NCBI GenBank assembly: GCA_947307015.1 | Contig: CAMZHV010000007.1 | Location: forward strand, 1 to 64,000 | Length of the DNA: 64,000 nt | Reading direction: 5' to 3' | Source: an uncultured Prevotellaceae bacterium | GTDB lineage: Bacteria; Bacteroidota; Bacteroidia; Bacteroidales; Bacteroidaceae | Part shown: positions 28,307-37,200 of the stretch, in pieces | How positions within the stretch are numbered: the first letter of the stretch is position 1 | How the letters are laid out: each line of letters opens with the position of its first letter | Translations under genes and position numbers: made by a program | Notes under the pieces: model-generated | Told to the model about the DNA's origin: nothing | What the model saw: only the letters and a program-made list of their open reading frames with translations | Database searches by the model: none

Positions 28307-29620
28307 ATGAGATTCTATAATCGTGATACAGAGATTGCCATCATGCAGGAGAATGAAAGGCAGGCAGAAAGGAGTGCTACATTCATGGTACTGATGGGGC
28401 GTAGGCGTGTCGGCAAGACCGCACTTATTACTAAAGCCTTCGAAGGGCGTCAGTATGCTTATCTTTTTGTCTCGAAAGACAATGAGGTGGTGCTTTGTGG
28501 CAAGTTCCAACAGGCAGTCGAAGCACAATTAGGCATAAAGGTCTATGGACGTCTCACCCGTTTCCGCGACTTCTTTGAAGTAGTGATGCGTGAGTCTCTT
28601 CAGCGACACTTCACAGTCGTGTTCGATGAATTCCAAAATCTCTACAAGGTGAATCCGGCCATCTTCAGTGAGATGCAAGACCTGTGGGACCGCTACCACA
28701 ACGAGTCCCACATCAATCTCATCACGATGGGCAGTATTCGTTCGCTGATGAAGCGCATCTTTGATGATGAGAACGAGCCTCTTTATGGTCGTCCCACCTC
28801 CAAGTTCACATTGCTGCCATTCACAACAGATGTACTCAAGCAGATATTCCGCGACCATAAACCCGACTACAAAAATGAAGATCTGTTATGCCTCTATATG
28901 TTAACCGGTGGTGTTGCTAAATACGTGGAGTTGCTGATGGATGCAGGCTGTTACACCAAGGAGAAGATGCTCAACTACTTCTGTAGGCAGGACTCCTACT
29001 TCCTTTCCGAGGGTCGCGACCTGATGAATCAGGAGTTCGGCGATGAGGGAACCACCTATTTCTCCATCCTCCAACTGATAGCGGCTGGCTTGAACCGACG
29101 TTCTGACATCGATGGGGCAATGCAAAAAGATATGGGAGCTTTTTTGCAGAACTTGGAGAAGAAATTCAATGTCATCTCACGTCTGAAACCTCTTTTAGCC
29201 AAGCCCAACAGCAAGACCAGTGCATACGAGATATCGGATCAGTTCCTACGCTTCTGGTTCCGTTTCGTTTGGCCATACCAGTCGCTCGTGGAGCGTCAGC
29301 AGCTTTCCTTGCTTCGCCGACACATCGGTCAACAGTACGAACAGTTTTCTGGCAGGACTTTGGAGCAATATTTCCAACAGTCAACGATGGAAACCGGCCA
29401 ATACACATTGATAGGCAATTGGTGGGATCGAAAAGGAGAAAACGAAATAGACATGATTGCCCTCAATGAATTCAATCACACGGGCATTGTAGCTGAGATT
29501 AAGCGTAATCCTAAGAAGATCAGTCTCTCCTTTTTAGAACAGAAAGCCAAAATGTTGCCCTCCTCGGAGTTCGGACCTTATCATCTCTCATTACAAGCCT
29601 TGTCATTAGAAGATATGTGA
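28307..29620 (+). CDS. ATP-binding protein with C-terminal DUF234 nuclease-like domain
   Basis: 437 residues. Walker A GRRRVGKTALI (~residue 31), Walker B FTVVFDEFQNL (~residue 100), central winged-helix region, and a C-terminal DUF234 domain (~residues 330-437) with ENEIDMIALNE and GIVAEIKRN, an arrangement like the D...ExK core of PD-(D/E)XK nucleases. The family is common in archaea and Bacteroidetes; its role is not established. It lies between two copies of a ~40 bp direct repeat and just before the CRISPR array, so it may belong to a mobile or defence-related segment (inference). Confidence 0.82.
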   Translation: MRFYNRDTEIAIMQENERQAERSATFMVLMGRRRVGKTALITKAFEGRQYAYLFVSKDNEVVLCGKFQQAVEAQLGIKVYGRLTRFRDFFEVVMRESLQRHFTVVFDEFQNLYKVNPAIFSEMQDLWDRYHNESHINLITMGSIRSLMKRIFDDENEPLYGRPTSKFTLLPFTTDVLKQIFRDHKPDYKNEDLLCLYMLTGGVAKYVELLMDAGCYTKEKMLNYFCRQDSYFLSEGRDLMNQEFGDEGTTYFSILQLIAAGLNRRSDIDGAMQKDMGAFLQNLEKKFNVISRLKPLLAKPNSKTSAYEISDQFLRFWFRFVWPYQSLVERQQLSLLRRHIGQQYEQFSGRTLEQYFQQSTMETGQYTLIGNWWDRKGENEIDMIALNEFNHTGIVAEIKRNPKKISLSFLEQKAKMLPSSEFGPYHLSLQALSLEDM

Positions 29621-29628
29621 CTTTCACC

Positions 29629-29667
29629 ATCTATTGACCTGAATCAAAGGCCGAAAGATGAAAAAAG
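29629..29667. repeat. Direct repeat, right copy, flanking DUF234 ATPase
   Basis: Same ~40 bp sequence as at 28157-28197 except for a two-base deletion in an A run. Starts 9 bp after the ATPase stop codon. Confidence 0.88.
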
Positions 29668-29778
29668 AGGGATTTTCATGTGCGGTTTCAAGATTTATTC
29701 ATAACTTTGTCCCGTCTCACGCCGAAAAAGCCTCTTTCAGAGGCACGGATGGGTGGGACTACATATATTGTTCTTTGA

Positions 29779-31592
29779 CATTTTGGGAACCATAAATTCT
29801 TCATCTTTGAACCATCATTGACATCTCCCACTTGCAGCGCGTAGGCAGCGTGAATGTTGTGAATTGCTTGAAATTCTTCATCTTTGAACCATCATTGACA
29901 TCTCCAGATTGAGATTATGCATGAAAGGAAAAGTTGTGAATTGCTTGAAATTTTTCATCTTTGAACCATCATTGACATCAGCTGCATGGAATGCCGTCAT
30001 CAGCTTTGCGTTGTGAATTGCTTGAAATTCTTCATCTTTGAACCATCATTGACATCGACTGACCGCTCTTCCCAGAAAACAAAACTGTTGTGAATTGCTT
30101 GAAATTCTTCATCTTTGAACCATCATTGACATCCTGCTCAGGGTGATGACGATTGGGCTGCCTGTTGTGAATTGCTTGAAATTCTTCATCTTTGAACCAT
30201 CATTGACATCGCATGGACGTAGAAGTAGAGCACATGGTCGTTGTGAATTGCTTGAAATTCTTCATCTTTGAACCATCATTGACATCTAAGTGCCTTCCGT
30301 GAAATCATTAAAAGCAGTTGTGAATTGCTTGAAATTCTTCATCTTTGAACCATCATTGACATCGAATAAGCAAATCCACTAAATCGCGATTGGGTTGTGA
30401 ATTGCTTGAAATTCTTCATCTTTGAACCATCATTGACATCAACAGCGGCACAAGAATTATGAAGACTACAGTTGTGAATTGCTTGAAATTCTTCATCTTT
30501 GAACCATCATTGACATCATCATTCTGTAATTGATTATCCATGACATAGTTGTGAATTGCTTGAAATTCTTCATCTTTGAACCATCATTGACATCGCACAT
30601 CGACCTCGAATGGCACATCAATCAGTTGTGAATTGCTTGAAATTCTTCATCTTTGAACCATCATTGACATCGTACTCGCAGCATACGTTTACACGTTGCC
30701 GGTTGTGAATTGCTTGAAATTCTTCATCTTTGAACCATCATTGACATCAGTTTCTCTCATTAATACATTACGGGGCCTGTTGTGAATTGCTTGAAATTCT
30801 TCATCTTTGAACCATCATTGACATCAACTTTGTATATCAAGAAATCAACGACAATGTTGTGAATTGCTTGAAATTCTTCATCTTTGAACCATCATTGACA
30901 TCCGGGCCCGCATCGACCTGAAGGCGCTGGGCGTTGTGAATTGCTTGAAATTCTTCATCTTTGAACCATCATTGACATCTATAAATCATGAGAAATAAAA
31001 CACAAAACAGTTGTGAATTGCTTGAAATTCTTCATCTTTGAACCATCATTGACATCCAATCTCATATCGGAGATATGCAATGTCCGTTGTGAATTGCTTG
31101 AAATTCTTCATCTTTGAACCATCATTGACATCGTCTGAAAGGATATTGTGGGAGTACGACCGTTGTGAATTGCTTGAAATTCTTCATCTTTGAACCATCA
31201 TTGACATCTAAGTCAAATTCCCCGAAAGGTGTTGCCACGTTGTGAATTGCTTGAAATTCTTCATCTTTGAACCATCATTGACATCTTGCCCTCCTTGCGA
31301 GGTACTACGCACCACGTTGTGAATTGCTTGAAATTCTTCATCTTTGAACCATCATTGACATCTAGCGTGTGGTGATTATGACACATGGATTAGTTGTGAA
31401 TTGCTTGAAATTCTTCATCTTTGAACCATCATTGACATCTACAACAAGACAAAAGAGCTGCGCGAGGTGTTGTGAATTGCTTGAAATTCTTCATCTTTGA
31501 ACCATCATTGACATCCACATTACACACACATACATACGCGATATGGTTGTGAATTGCTTGAAATTCTTCATCTTTGAACCATCATTGACATC
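29779..31592 (+). CRISPR. Type II-C CRISPR array, 24 repeats, 23 spacers
   Basis: 47-bp repeat starting GTTGTGAATTGCTTGAAATT and ending CCATCATTGACATC; period 76-77 bp; spacers 29-30 nt, all different. Repeat 1 (29779-29825) has lost its first 15 nt of identity and repeat 3 has one C-to-T change; the others appear identical. The repeat start pairs with the anti-repeat of the tracrRNA at 38982, which sets crRNA orientation to the plus strand. Each repeat contains TTG, 19 nt, CATCTTTG, close to a Bacteroidetes promoter, so each spacer may be transcribed from its own repeat. The degenerate repeat marks the old end; the young end is probably next to cas2. No spacer matches the rest of this window by eye. 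Confidence 0.97.
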
Positions 31593-31662
31593 TCGATATG
31601 TATAAGATGGTTTAATTCAAAGATTTACGTTAAAGATTAGAATTAAAAAATGATAGATGGTT
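31593..31662. other. AT-rich putative CRISPR leader between array and cas2
   Basis: About 70 bp of AT-rich sequence between the last perfect repeat and a hairpin near the cas2 stop. It adjoins the repeat expected to receive new spacers in type II-C arrays, so it is the best leader candidate. No motif was recognised. Confidence 0.4.
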
Positions 31663-31701
31663 AGATAGCGGATAGCGTCATTGCTGACGAAATCCGCTAT
31701 T
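31663..31701 (-). terminator. Long hairpin after cas2
   Basis: ATAGCGGAT and ATCCGCTAT (9 bp) enclose a second stem TGACG/CGTCA with a 4-nt loop. It is just after the cas2 stop and probably ends the cas transcript before the array; no clear U tract. Confidence 0.55.
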
Positions 31702-31713
31702 CAAAGATGATGG

Positions 31714-32064
31714 TTAGAATAGTTCAAGCTGCTGGCCAGGAGCTGATGGTGCTTTCTCTTTCTTCCCATAGAAGAGTTCTATGTCGCCGAACTGTTTGTC
31801 CGTGATTTCCAAAATGCCAACGTTTCCAAATTCAGGTAATGCTGCTTTGACCCGTTTGATGTGTACATCCATATTCTCGCGGCTGGCACAATGGCGGATG
31901 TAGATAGAGAACTGGAACATGGTGAAGCCGTCGCCTTGTAAGTCCTTACGAAACTTGGCTGCTGCCTTGCGTTCCTTTTTGGTATCTGTAGGCAGGTCGA
32001 AGAATACGAGAATCCACATAACACGATACTGACTGAAACGTGAGGAATCGTCGAGAATACTCAT
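31714..32064 (-). CDS. cas2: CRISPR-associated endoribonuclease/integrase subunit Cas2
   Basis: 116 residues, ferredoxin-like fold. The N-terminal beta strand MWILVFFDLPTDTKKERKAA includes the conserved aspartate. Cas2 forms the scaffold of the Cas1-Cas2 spacer integrase. Starts 4 bp after cas1 and is last in the operon, next to the array. The C-terminal tail (KEKAPSAPGQQLELF) fits type II Cas2 proteins of Bacteroidetes. Confidence 0.95.
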   Translation of the reverse strand: MSILDDSSRFSQYRVMWILVFFDLPTDTKKERKAAAKFRKDLQGDGFTMFQFSIYIRHCASRENMDVHIKRVKAALPEFGNVGILEITDKQFGDIELFYGKKEKAPSAPGQQLELF

Positions 32065-32068
32065 GGCT

Positions 32069-33007
32069 TTATGTTTCCATTTGTGGATAACTGATTTTGC
32101 GTAGTTCTCCGCTGAAGCATTTGTAGAGCGAAGCCGTTGTCTGCGAGGCGGCTATCATCAATGGGCTGCGCTTGCCATCAATAATCACATCCAATACGGG
32201 GATGACGAGTAGATCCGCTTTCAGCTCCTTCGTCAGTTCATTGTAATCTATATGTTTACGAATAATCTTAACAACCAATTCGTCCACGTAGGGTCGATAG
32301 GGTTCCATGATGTCATCAGCAAGACAATAGGCATTATAGCGGTTGTGATGGTGAATGCCGAGGGTGGGGAGAAGACCACTGCTGACCAAGGCTCGAGCAA
32401 TCACTCCTCGCAAGATGGCATAGCCATAGTTCAGTAGGTTGTTAGGTGGTTCGCCGTCACGCCCTCTGACAAAGTTCGGGATTTGTGGAAACATGTTTCG
32501 CCAGTAGTAGGCCGCTGCACGCGCCTCGAGGTTATCCGCATCGCCGCTGCGCACCTCATCCACCCACGCCTTCATGCAACGTGTTTCGGCTTCGGTGTAT
32601 GTCCTTAGCACCACTTCCTGATTGGCAATCTTCTGTTTGACTGTCTGCTGCCATAGCTGTTTGCGCAAGGGTAAAGAGGAGTCAAGCTGGTCGCGAAAAC
32701 GTTCGTTTTGGAGTGTGTTGCCATAGAGAGGAAGCATTAGGCCTGTTGGCATACTTCGGCTGTCGCAGGTGATGACGGCGGCGTTGTTTTCCAAGAGCGC
32801 TTCCATCGCTCCTGTGGTGATGGTGATGCGTTTATTGTCGAGCACGACTACACCGATATCTTCAATAGGTATCGTGGTCTCATTCATCCGTTTGAACGCT
32901 TCGGGGACGGTATCGTTCTTTTCGATGTCAGGAATCTGGATGACCAATTGCTTATTGCTGAGGCTGAGGTAAGCGGGATTGGAGAAGCAAAGCGTTTTTT
33001 TAATCAT
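32069..33007 (-). CDS. cas1: Type II CRISPR-associated integrase Cas1
   Basis: 312 residues. N-terminal beta domain (MIKKTLCFSNPAYLSLSNKQ) and helical C-terminal domain with the metal-binding His in LGIHHHNRYNAY and Asp in LADDIMEPYRPY. Integrates new spacers together with Cas2. Absence of cas4 and csn2 and the small gene set place the locus in subtype II-C. Its start is 6 bp after the DUF1016 gene's stop. Confidence 0.96.
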   Translation of the reverse strand: MIKKTLCFSNPAYLSLSNKQLVIQIPDIEKNDTVPEAFKRMNETTIPIEDIGVVVLDNKRITITTGAMEALLENNAAVITCDSRSMPTGLMLPLYGNTLQNERFRDQLDSSLPLRKQLWQQTVKQKIANQEVVLRTYTEAETRCMKAWVDEVRSGDADNLEARAAAYYWRNMFPQIPNFVRGRDGEPPNNLLNYGYAILRGVIARALVSSGLLPTLGIHHHNRYNAYCLADDIMEPYRPYVDELVVKIIRKHIDYNELTKELKADLLVIPVLDVIIDGKRSPLMIAASQTTASLYKCFSGELRKISYPQMET

Positions 33008-33013
33008 AGGGGG

Positions 33014-34216
33014 TTATAGCAATTTCTTCAGCTCTTCGATGTCGGGGAGGGTTTGGCGCAGTTCCTCTGGCATATCAGTAGTTGTCTTATACGTGGCAAC
33101 GCCCATGGGTTTGGCATAATCGCGTATAACGAACTCCACATATTCCCGATTGGCCTCTTTGCATAGAACGATGCCGATGGGCGCATTCTCATGTGGTTTC
33201 TTCACTTTCGCCTCAAGAATAGAGAGATAGCCCATCAACTGTCCCAAATATGAAGTTTTGAACTCCCCTGTCTTCAACTCTACAACCACCAAGGCATTCA
33301 GTTCACGGTTGAAGAACAGCAAATCTGGGAAGTGCTCCACTCCATATATCTCCAAGTTATATTGGTTCCCTACGAACGTGAAGTCGCGTCCAAAGGTCAT
33401 GATGAACTGCTTGACATTCTGCACAATTTGTTGCTCCACCTCGCGTTCATCCACATCTATGGCTTCGCGTTCACCAATCTGTTCCACATTGATGAAATCC
33501 AGCAGATAAGAATCCTTGAACATCATCACAGCCTTTCGAGCCAGCCTTGTGTCTGTAATGCTTTGTGCGAAGTTGCTTGGCATCGTGTCGCGATGGCCGT
33601 ATGCATCCTCCTTGATGAGTTTTTCAAGAGTTCTTTTCTGAAGATTCTCTTCTGCCGTTCGATGGATATAATAATAGCGCTCATCAAGCTTCTTTACTTT
33701 TGCTCGTATAATGCAATGATGAGTGAATGGCACGGTAAAAAAGTCCTCAATTGGAAAATCTCGCGTCTCAGGAATACGTATAGCCTGATAGATGTCGATT
33801 TTGTAATTATGAGATTCAACGATTGCTGTAGTCGAATTGTCTGGCAATTCGTCAGCCATGGCCGACGAATTAATAGCAGCTTTGTTTTCAAACGTTTGTA
33901 ATTCGTCAACCATGGCCGACGAATTTGAGTCAAGTATCTGCCATGCTTCATAAAAAAGACGCATTTCCTTTAGTTGGGTAGCTGAATACCCTCTCAATCC
34001 AGGCAGTTCCTTGCGCAGAATCTGACTAATGGCTTCCAATGCACCTGTGCCCCATTTCCCTTTCCGAGTATTCAGCGAAATATACTTGCCTATAGCAAAA
34101 TAAACGGCCAATTGAATACGATTCACTCCCTTAGCTGCTTCGTATTGCCCTTGAAGAATGGCCTGCTTGATGGCATCAGCAGCAGGCTTGTATGTTATTA
34201 TACGGTTCATTTCCAT
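33014..34216 (-). CDS. DUF1016/YhcG-family PD-(D/E)XK nuclease inside the cas operon
   Basis: 400 residues. N-terminal DUF1016 helical domain (~10-115: NRIQLAVYFAIGKYISLNTR, GYSATQLKEMRLFYEAW), then a PD-(D/E)XK nuclease domain (~210-380) with FPDLLFFNRELNALVVVELKTGEF carrying the D...E-x-K core. YhcG-like proteins are predicted nucleases, often near restriction and other defence genes. Here it is embedded between cas9 (3-bp gap) and cas1 (6-bp gap), not part of the standard II-C set. Residues ~95-125 contain two copies of NSSAMxDEL encoded by 26-bp palindromes. A role in interference or adaptation is possible but only inferred. Confidence 0.9.
   Translation of the reverse strand: MEMNRIITYKPAADAIKQAILQGQYEAAKGVNRIQLAVYFAIGKYISLNTRKGKWGTGALEAISQILRKELPGLRGYSATQLKEMRLFYEAWQILDSNSSAMVDELQTFENKAAINSSAMADELPDNSTTAIVESHNYKIDIYQAIRIPETRDFPIEDFFTVPFTHHCIIRAKVKKLDERYYYIHRTAEENLQKRTLEKLIKEDAYGHRDTMPSNFAQSITDTRLARKAVMMFKDSYLLDFINVEQIGEREAIDVDEREVEQQIVQNVKQFIMTFGRDFTFVGNQYNLEIYGVEHFPDLLFFNRELNALVVVELKTGEFKTSYLGQLMGYLSILEAKVKKPHENAPIGIVLCKEANREYVEFVIRDYAKPMGVATYKTTTDMPEELRQTLPDIEELKKLL
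33846..33925. repeat. Two 26-bp palindromes inside the DUF1016 gene
   Basis: Copies at 33846-33871 and 33900-33925, each AATTCGTC ... GACGAATT around a central CCATGG. They encode the repeated peptide NSSAMxDEL between the N-terminal and nuclease domains. Confidence 0.82.
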
Positions 34217-34219
34217 ATT

Positions 34220-37200
34220 CTAATATCCGATTTTTATGATGTTACCGAGTCTATCAACCTTAATAGGGATACAAACCTCCTTAATCATTTCTCCTGTGAT
34301 AGCTCGTTCCATTTTGTTAGATGTAGTGTACTCTACTTTGTTTACAATAGAAGCAGCTACATTGTGTTTGATACAGAAACATTGCTTCTTGTTGAAACTT
34401 ACGGTCTTATAGATTCTTTCCAAATCAATACTATCAGTTCCGTTTACGGATCTTTCATTGGATGGAACGTAAATCAAATCATTTGGTGATAAGATGAATA
34501 GAAGGTGTGCATCAGCGGGAATCTCCATTTTTTGATATTTCTGTAATATCTCAATGGGAGATTTGTCTCTGAGCCTTACATCAAGTGTTTTCATCCAATT
34601 CTTGTGACTATCCTGTTTGCACTCTATGGATAAACTTAGTGGAATAGTTGCGAAGTATCGTTTTTTATCTGCCGTTTCATAAACAGCGTAGTACAAATTC
34701 GTTCCATCGTCAGCTTCCACGAATTTCTTATCTTTGCTACCTATGTGTCCTATCGGGAACTTCTCAGCTTTCTCATATACGCGTACTTTTAAAATCGGTT
34801 GATGGAACTTCCCGTTATTTAAAGCTACGATATTCCTATTCATTTCATCAATACCATCTGGAGAGAAGGCCTGTTCTGGATTATTGTCCTTTAAGGTCAA
34901 GTGTGCTAAAAGTATTTTCTGAATGCCAGTATCAGTTATACTTTCTTTAATTTTCTTCTCATCAAAAGATGTATCAAGAGATTTACGAGTAGCGAAATAG
35001 TGTTCTTTCGGTTCGCCATTTTGTTTCCTCTCATCTTGACTAAAGTAATAGACTTCTATCTTAGATGGATTAACATCCGACCAGACATCTTTATTCTCTT
35101 CTAAATATTTCTTAATGTACTTGGCATCATGTCCTTGTGAGAGGAGTTCTTTCACCTTCGTTTTGAAATCTTTATTCACAATAGCATTTGGATTCGTGAT
35201 AGCTTCCTTGAGTTGCACATTCTTTGTCTTGCGTAGATTGACTTCTCCAAAAACGGTGTCCTTATGCATAGACTTTCGAATGGTCCAACTATCGCCTTTT
35301 GTCTGTTTAAACGGTTTCTTCTTTCCTTCTTTATCGTAGTGCAGATAGGAATTGCCTGCTTTGTTGATGATACGCAAATTCTGCTTGAAGCTGACAATAA
35401 TAGCCTGTAATGTGTTTAAGACATCAGTAGTGAATGTAGGCCAGGGCTTAAGGAACTCTTGTGCGATTTCGCGCTCTTGTCCATTGATAGTTATCTTTTT
35501 AAATCTTCGGAGTTTACGTTGCAATTGATAACGGTTTACATTATGCTTAGAATGAGCAGCTTCATTATTGAGAAGGTTCACATGGTCGCGAGTGGCGCAA
35601 GCTATCACGATGGCATCCATTGCATGGTGGCGATGATCTATACGTTTCTTGTTAAAGCCCTTTTGTAACTCAATGGGCATAGCTGGAATTTCGTGTCCCT
35701 CTCGATTCAATGTCGTGAAGCAGTCTCTTCCTGTTATGGCATTCAAACGTTTGAATCGTGGCAGAATAATTTGGTTCCAAACATCATTCATGCCCCAGTC
35801 TTTCTTAAGGCGGTCGGTGATGGAGCCATTACATGAAATAAGATTCTTGGAAACTGCTTCTTGCTCGTATTCACCATTATCTTGCTTTTCGCGTACGATG
35901 TTTGATAGAAGCCCTTTCACGACTTTGCTTATATAACGGCTGTCGTTCAACTGACGTTCAATGAACCCATCGGGGATGTCATCCATCAGCAATTTTTTCA
36001 TTTTGGTCCGATTGCCGGCATAGTGTTTTCTAACAAAGTCCTCATATTCTTCAACGGACAGGATTTCTACACTCTCACCTTGACTGATTTGTACAATTTG
36101 TCCAGCACAATTTTTGATGAACTCATATCCCAGCAGTCTGTCCTTCATCTTGTTGACCTCTGCTTCACATATTACTTTATTGCTGAAAGAATCATCGAAA
36201 TAACGTGACTGTGGAATGATGTGCTCTATCTCGTATGCAGGGGTAAAGAGTTTTGTCAATGGAATCATCCGCCCTGTATATGGTGATCGATATTTCTGTT
36301 CCAGCCAGCATTTATAGCGAACGATATCTGCTTTTGACGGCTGTGCCATCTTGGAGATTTTTGTAACGAAATCAAATTCTTCATCTTCCTTAGTAAGGTT
36401 TTCCATTGCATTCTCTTCGTATATTCTTAGAATGTCTTGTTGACTTGTTGAATAAGGACGAACGTTTTCAATTCCAAGTTCTGGATTAAGGAATTCCGTA
36501 AGTAGGGCCTTTATACGGAGATTGGTGTTTTCATTCTGTTGAATACGCTCAGTCATCTGCCTCCGTTTATCCGCAGGATTCTTCATCTCACGGCCAAGTT
36601 CCACATGAATTTCGTCGATACATCCCTCTTGCCTCCATATGTCACGAACAGTACGCAACGTTTCCGTTATAACTTGTTCAACAATTGGGTTGCGAAGTGA
36701 GTGTTGCTTGAAGGTTTTCAGATAACGGTCAATATCCTCTGGCTTTTCCCATTTCTCAATTTCCTTAGCTTCAGAATGGCGGTCATAGACTATATAGCAA
36801 GCTAACCAAGCAGGTAAACCTTTGAAATGATATGTATCAGTCAGGTTGATGGCTTTCTCGCGTACTCTGTTTTTGATGCTTTCATCATATTCTCCTGTAA
36901 TGATTTTTTCGATTCGTTCCGAGGTCTTTGCATCAATGGCTTCAAAGCTCCAATATTTGCCCATTCGCATCAGAGGCAACAATTTAACTATAGCTTTTTG
37001 AGAATATGAGCCATATTCTTTCTTGTATGGCTTCATCTTGTTAAAGACATTAGCGAAATCTTCTCCAAGGCTGTTCTTCTCCGCAAAAGATTTCAGGGCT
37101 TTATAAATTTCAATCTTGTCTTCAACAGAGTAAAGGATGTGCCATAGTGCCATCTCTTTTTCGTGAGTGAGGAAACTTGGCGCAATGTTGCATTTCCTTA

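Noticed and set aside
31690..31713. Sequence like part of the CRISPR repeat next to the cas2 stop (TCAAAGATGATGGTT)
   Set aside because: The matching words are out of order relative to the repeat and short; likely chance in AT-rich DNA.
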